From the NCBI GenBank assembly GCA_007136565.1, contig SLGS01000186.1, positions 1 to 9,676 of the forward strand: 9,676 nt of DNA, given 5' to 3'. Below the pieces are notes generated by a model. That model had not been told where the DNA came from. It was given only the letters and a program-made list of their open reading frames with translations, and made no database searches. The stretch is from Clostridia bacterium (GTDB lineage Bacteria; Bacillota; Sulfobacillia; SLMV01). Made by a program: the position numbers and the translations under genes. Within the stretch, counting starts at the first letter, position 1, and every line of letters starts with the position of its first letter. Positions 7,501 through 9,676 of this stretch are shown here, piece by piece.

Positions 7501-8279
7501 AGCAATTGGAGTTCCTTGTTTCTCTCGGCGAGATCCGCGAGCAGGGCTTCCCGTTCCTTTTCCGCCCGCCTCTTGTCGGATATGTCGCGAAAGACCAGTA
7601 CTGCACCGAGCACGGCACCGCGTCGATCTACCTTGGGTGCGGCGCTGTCATCGATGGGTATTTCGGATCCGTCGCGGCGGATGAGCAATGTATGATTTGC
7701 CAAGCCCACGGTTACGCCCTCGGCCAAGACGCGGTTCACGGGGTTCGCGGCTGGCTCACCCGTATGTTCGGAGACGATCCGGAAGACCTCGTCGATGTGC
7801 ATACCCACGGCTTCCGCCTCCGGCCAACCGGTCAATCCCTCGGCCACGGGATTCAGGTAGCTGACGTACCCATTTTCATCGGTGGCGATGACGGCATCGG
7901 CAATGCTATCCAGGGTGATATCCAGGCGATCACGCTGAAGGCGCATGTCCCACCGCCCCGACTCCGATCCGGACAAGAGGGCGGAGTAGCGGTCAACGAG
8001 CCACCCCGTGGCGATGGCCCCGAGGCTGAAAGCCGCCACCAGGAAGAATACCCCCGGCGATTCGAAGGGGCAACTGTAGATCCGCCCGCTGAGATGAAGC
8101 AGGATTCCGGCCATCGACGACGCCACCAGGGTACCGCGCAACCCGTTAATCGAACCCATGAGCACGGCCACGAAACCCAGTGCCACGCGCTGATACGGGT
8201 TGGGAGTCGCGAAGATCAACACCAACGCGACCAAAGCTACCCCGTAAAGGATTGGTCTACTGCGCTCCAGTCTCTCCAT
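4599..8279 (-). CDS. membrane PAS/GAF sensor with GGDEF and HD-GYP domains
   Basis: This 1226-residue inner-membrane signalling protein contains both a cyclic-di-GMP synthase and a hydrolase domain. Order: about three membrane helices (residues 8-97); PAS1 (about 119-235); coiled coil (235-262); a GAF-like segment (262-365); PAS2 (378-497); PAS3 (508-625); PAS4 (632-750); PAS5 (762-877); GGDEF (885-1037); HD-GYP (about 1055-1226). The active motif WGGDEF (963-968) is intact, with an RSED inhibitory site (955-958) at the usual five-residue spacing, so product inhibition is expected. The HD-GYP part keeps LHDIGKI (HD at 1095-1096), SHHEWWNGDGYP (GYP at 1156-1158) and DAYDVMTSGRPYR, so hydrolysis is probably also active. 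PAS-terminal motifs such as RDIS, RDVS, RDVT and RDIT link the modules. GGAGG lies 8 nt before the ATG at 8279. It is divergent from the gene at 8532 and is followed by the Fur-box operon. The ligands of the PAS and GAF domains are unknown. Confidence 0.95.
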   Translation of the reverse strand: MERLERSRPILYGVALVALVLIFATPNPYQRVALGFVAVLMGSINGLRGTLVASSMAGILLHLSGRIYSCPFESPGVFFLVAAFSLGAIATGWLVDRYSALLSGSESGRWDMRLQRDRLDITLDSIADAVIATDENGYVSYLNPVAEGLTGWPEAEAVGMHIDEVFRIVSEHTGEPAANPVNRVLAEGVTVGLANHTLLIRRDGSEIPIDDSAAPKVDRRGAVLGAVLVFRDISDKRRAEKEREALLADLAERNKELQLLHRSARLMRDVSLPVPDMLREIIALLGTFTRYPEHTSVRISLGEEIYESPGHLPSPDPIGVDFETVHGEVGRIELGYSEDSPHTTFLDEEIETLGALAEMLRTTIQDRRSRSALRESERRLRATLKGIGDAVIATDTRGRVELVNDRAEEMIGWSEREAEGLPLGDILRLYREGDSEQVSDPLGAVLHSSYGFLSSAKYTLITGQGKSLPVEYSVAPIVEVDGRVTGAIMVLRDVSRRTRIERRLAASERKFRRFVERANDLIVSLDSDGTFTYVSPNLTSRLGYETADFIGAPVEAFVHPDDLRGLTDSLDEHRSGSEERPSVMEIRVRHVSGQWRWFSVSISADPRSEEAAFSIIARDVTERRIVEDALRESEERFRQLADSIHEVFWLRDAGGFLYINPAFERVWDRSVDEAYRDPGVVLESVHVDDRERVARMMESAIHRERGRMEIEFRIVRPDGTVRWIWLRTSPVLSDTGDTFRVAAVATDATEARKTRESLRRREMELSALLENTPDVITRFDTSFRRLYANQAVERLFEIPREAYADGSNSDLGMEAEVVIQWRTASRYVFKTGEGTSFDWHMLTSSGIRYFNTRLIPEFHRDGRVGSVLSVSRDITEQKLAEENLRHLSHHDQLTGLYNRSFFDVELERLDAPRQLPLSIVIADLNGLKLVNDAFGHLEGDRLLKRVAELLGAHFRSEDIVARWGGDEFAVILPRTSAKEVEEISERLRRAIAHEGMMDDALRISVSIGHDTKVDASTDMQEVLRTAEERMYRNKLLESESARSSLLASLEGSLRETHLETEEHAQRLGRLAAELGRSMDLAADQIHELRLLARLHDIGKISIPASTLLKDGPLEDDEWQSVERHPEVGYRIVRSVPDLAPIAEAILSHHEWWNGDGYPRGLRGEEIPLTARILAVVDAYDVMTSGRPYRSAISHEESMRELRRCAGSQFDPYVVDAFESMMLSQHG

Positions 8280-8287
8280 CGCGACTA

Positions 8288-8292
8288 CCTCC
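8288..8292 (-). promoter_or_regulatory. ribosome binding site of the GGDEF/HD-GYP gene
   Basis: GGAGG, extended by a G run, lies 8 nt upstream of the ATG at 8277-8279 on the minus strand and supports that start. Confidence 0.8.
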
Positions 8293-8399
8293 CCCCTCGC
8301 GTCTAGTGCAATCCCTCATGAAGCTCAGCCTAGGAAATCAAAATGTCGAAAGAGTCATGTAGAAGGCGGTGAACCCGGAGATCTTCAATCCCCATACAC

Positions 8400-8429
8400 T
8401 TTATCGCAAAAGCTTTCTTGCCACCACAA
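8400..8429 (-). promoter_or_regulatory. weak promoter candidate for the GGDEF/HD-GYP gene
   Basis: On the minus strand TTGTGG (8424-8429), an 18-nt spacer and GATAAA (8400-8405) give partial sigma-70 matches upstream of the gene starting at 8279. The leader would be about 115 nt. This is the best pairing I saw, but it is weak. Confidence 0.18.
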
Positions 8430-8454
8430 GTTGAGGATTTGACGAACCATCGAG

Positions 8455-8483
8455 TTGAAGGTAATCGGGCTGGCAAATAGAAG
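8455..8483 (+). promoter_or_regulatory. weak promoter candidate for the LytS-type sensor gene
   Basis: TTGAAG (8455-8460), a 17-nt spacer and TAGAAG (8478-8483) match the sigma-70 elements at 4 of 6 positions each. The leader to the ATG at 8532 would be about 40 nt. An alternative -35 TTGACG at 8439 has no good -10 at 17 nt. Confidence 0.25.
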
Positions 8484-8531
8484 ATTGCGGGATAGGCACT
8501 CGGTTAATCTCTCCGTTGAGGCGGTGAACAC

Positions 8532-9676
8532 ATGGACCCGGGAATCCTCACCATAATCAACAATGCCTCGCTCCTCATCGCCCTGGCCATCATCTACGAG
8601 ATGTGGTACTCCCTCCCGGTCTCCTGGAAAGGATTCGAAAAGATAGGTAGCGGGCTTTGCATCGGCATCCTGGGCATAGCCATAATGTACCTGCCGTTTC
8701 ACCAATCGCCGGGGATACATATCGATACCAGGTCCATCCTCATGGGACTTACCGGCCTTTTCGCCGGCCCCCTGGCCACGGTTATAGCCGGAATCATGAC
8801 CAGCGTATTTAGGATTTCCCAGGGGGGCGCGGGAACCTTTACTGGCATCCTGATCATATGGGTCTCGGGCGGAATTGGCGCGCTTTGGAAACGCAGATTC
8901 GACGGCGTGAACCTGGGGGGACGCGGATTCTACCTCTTCGGGTTGACGCTTCATGTCGCCATGATCGCGACCATGCTCACCCTGCCCGCAAACCTGAGGG
9001 GGGAAGTCATCCGCGCCACGGCCCTACCGATAATGCTCATCTATCCCGTGGCGACGACCGTCCTCGGGATGCTCATGGGCCAACGACGTGATCGGAATGA
9101 GCTCCTGGACAGACTGGTGGAAAGCGAAGCCAGGTACGAGAGCCTCTTCGAGAACAGCCACACGATGATGCTGATCATCCGACCCGAAACCGGCGAGATA
9201 ATGGCGTCCAACCCCGCCGCCCAAGAGTATTACGGCTGGAGCGCCGGGGAATTCATCAACCTGACGATACACGATATCAATACCATGAGCCGAGATGAGA
9301 TAGCCCGTGAGATGAAGAGGGCCAGCAATTCCGAACGGAACTACTTCCACTTCCTGCACCGACGTTCGGGCGGTACCATCGCAAACGTCGAAGTCCACAC
9401 GAGCCCCATCCCGTGGGGCGAGGAAACCGCCCTGCTGTCGGTGATCCACGATATAAGTCGCCGGGTGCGCTACCAGGAAGCGCTGCGCGAAAGCGAAAGA
9501 CGCTTTCGAAACCTCGTCGAAAACGCCCCCGACGGGATACTGGTCCGAACGGGGAGAACCCTCGCCTTCGCGAACCCGGCGGCAGCCGGAATCCTCGGGG
9601 CGCGGGATCCCGGCGACCTCGTCGGCCTCGACACCCTCGACATCGTACACCCCGATTTCCGAGATGAAACGGCAGA
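8532..9676 (+). CDS. LytS-type membrane sensor with PAS domains, 3' end beyond the window
   Basis: The frame is open from ATG 8532 to the right edge (381 full codons). Residues 1 to about 185 form a multi-helix membrane region of the LytS five-helix sensor type. It carries the typical HIDTRSILMGLTGLFAGP (63-80) and a following R-x-S-x-GGAGT stretch (94-102). A first PAS domain follows (about 198-312: ESEARYESLFENS, then VIHDIS), and a second begins near 319 (RESERRFRNLVENAPDGIL). The output domain is cut off and could be a histidine kinase, GGDEF or HD-GYP module. GAGG at 8518-8521 and GGTG at 8523-8526 supply the ribosome site. LytS-type domains sense the cell surface or small ligands in known cases; here the signal is unknown. 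Its divergent placement next to the cyclic-di-GMP enzyme suggests, but does not show, a shared pathway. Confidence 0.9.
   Translation, partial: MDPGILTIINNASLLIALAIIYEMWYSLPVSWKGFEKIGSGLCIGILGIAIMYLPFHQSPGIHIDTRSILMGLTGLFAGPLATVIAGIMTSVFRISQGGAGTFTGILIIWVSGGIGALWKRRFDGVNLGGRGFYLFGLTLHVAMIATMLTLPANLRGEVIRATALPIMLIYPVATTVLGMLMGQRRDRNELLDRLVESEARYESLFENSHTMMLIIRPETGEIMASNPAAQEYYGWSAGEFINLTIHDINTMSRDEIAREMKRASNSERNYFHFLHRRSGGTIANVEVHTSPIPWGEETALLSVIHDISRRVRYQEALRESERRFRNLVENAPDGILVRTGRTLAFANPAAAGILGARDPGDLVGLDTLDIVHPDFRDETA

Larger units (their letters stand above)
8364..8529 (+). repeat. pair of 11-nt direct repeats (8364-8374 and 8519-8529)
   Basis: AGGCGGTGAAC occurs twice in the divergent intergenic region. 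The second copy lies immediately before the ATG at 8532 and supplies its ribosome-site region. Two exact 11-mers in 252 nt is mildly more than chance would give. It may be a regulator site or a remnant of a small duplication. Confidence 0.35.
8280..8531. other. divergent intergenic region between two sensor genes
   Basis: This 252-nt gap separates the starts of the two divergent signalling genes. It is more AT-rich than the coding flanks. It holds the ribosome sites of both genes, weak promoter candidates and an 11-nt direct repeat. I looked for a cyclic-di-GMP riboswitch core, a tRNA, a Fur box and a supported small ORF and saw none. Confidence 0.7.

Noticed and set aside
7254..8306. Long plus-strand open frame of about 350 codons inside the GGDEF/HD-GYP gene
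   Set aside because: It lies opposite the N-terminal membrane, PAS and GAF coding sequence, and its product shows no recognisable domain; GC-rich codon use explains the open antisense frame.
8369..8434. 21-codon plus-strand ORF starting at a GTG in the intergenic region
   Set aside because: It has no properly spaced ribosome site and no recognisable product; its start only coincides with the 11-nt direct repeat.
8280..8531. Cyclic-di-GMP riboswitch upstream of the signalling genes
   Set aside because: I could not find the conserved core or paired helices on either strand.
8385..9650. Minus-strand frames opposite the LytS-type sensor (8385-8954 and 9024-9650)
   Set aside because: The plus strand encodes clear LytS and PAS motifs across the same span; the antisense products are low-complexity and unrecognisable.

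Overview
The window looks like chromosomal DNA from an anaerobic-type, probably Gram-negative bacterium. GC content is moderate to high, AGG and ATA codons are frequent, starts other than ATG are common, and there is a complete GGDEF plus HD-GYP signalling protein, a system typical of Bacteria and not of Archaea. A Synergistota-like source is only a guess; nothing here fixes the taxon.

Positions 1-4556, minus strand, hold an iron or metal module. A TTGACA promoter (4528-4556) with a near-consensus Fur box (4500-4518) drives three genes that overlap or nearly touch. In order of transcription they are: a small SAM-binding Rossmann enzyme resembling nicotianamine synthase (NAS) (3926-4483); a paralogue of it fused at its C-terminus to a FeoA domain (3090-3908); and a compact FeoB iron transporter (1369-3093) that starts at a TTG overlapping the previous stop codon. 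After a 111-nt gap with an inverted repeat and a possible 25-codon leader, an MFS transporter (1257 to the left edge) follows on the same strand. My reading is that the two NAS-like enzymes make or modify a small metal ligand, that FeoA ties the second enzyme to FeoB, and that the MFS protein may export a metallophore. The gene set recalls the opine metallophore systems (CntL-type enzyme plus MFS exporter), but it is joined to Feo, a combination I do not recognise as described.

Positions 4599-9676 hold signalling genes. A 1226-residue membrane protein with five PAS domains, a GAF-like segment, GGDEF and HD-GYP (minus strand, 4599-8279) can probably both make and degrade cyclic-di-GMP. Diverging from it across a 252-nt intergenic region, a LytS-type five-helix membrane sensor with PAS domains (plus strand, from 8532) runs off the right edge before its output domain.

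I see no tRNA, rRNA, CRISPR array or insertion sequence. Neither edge gene is complete.
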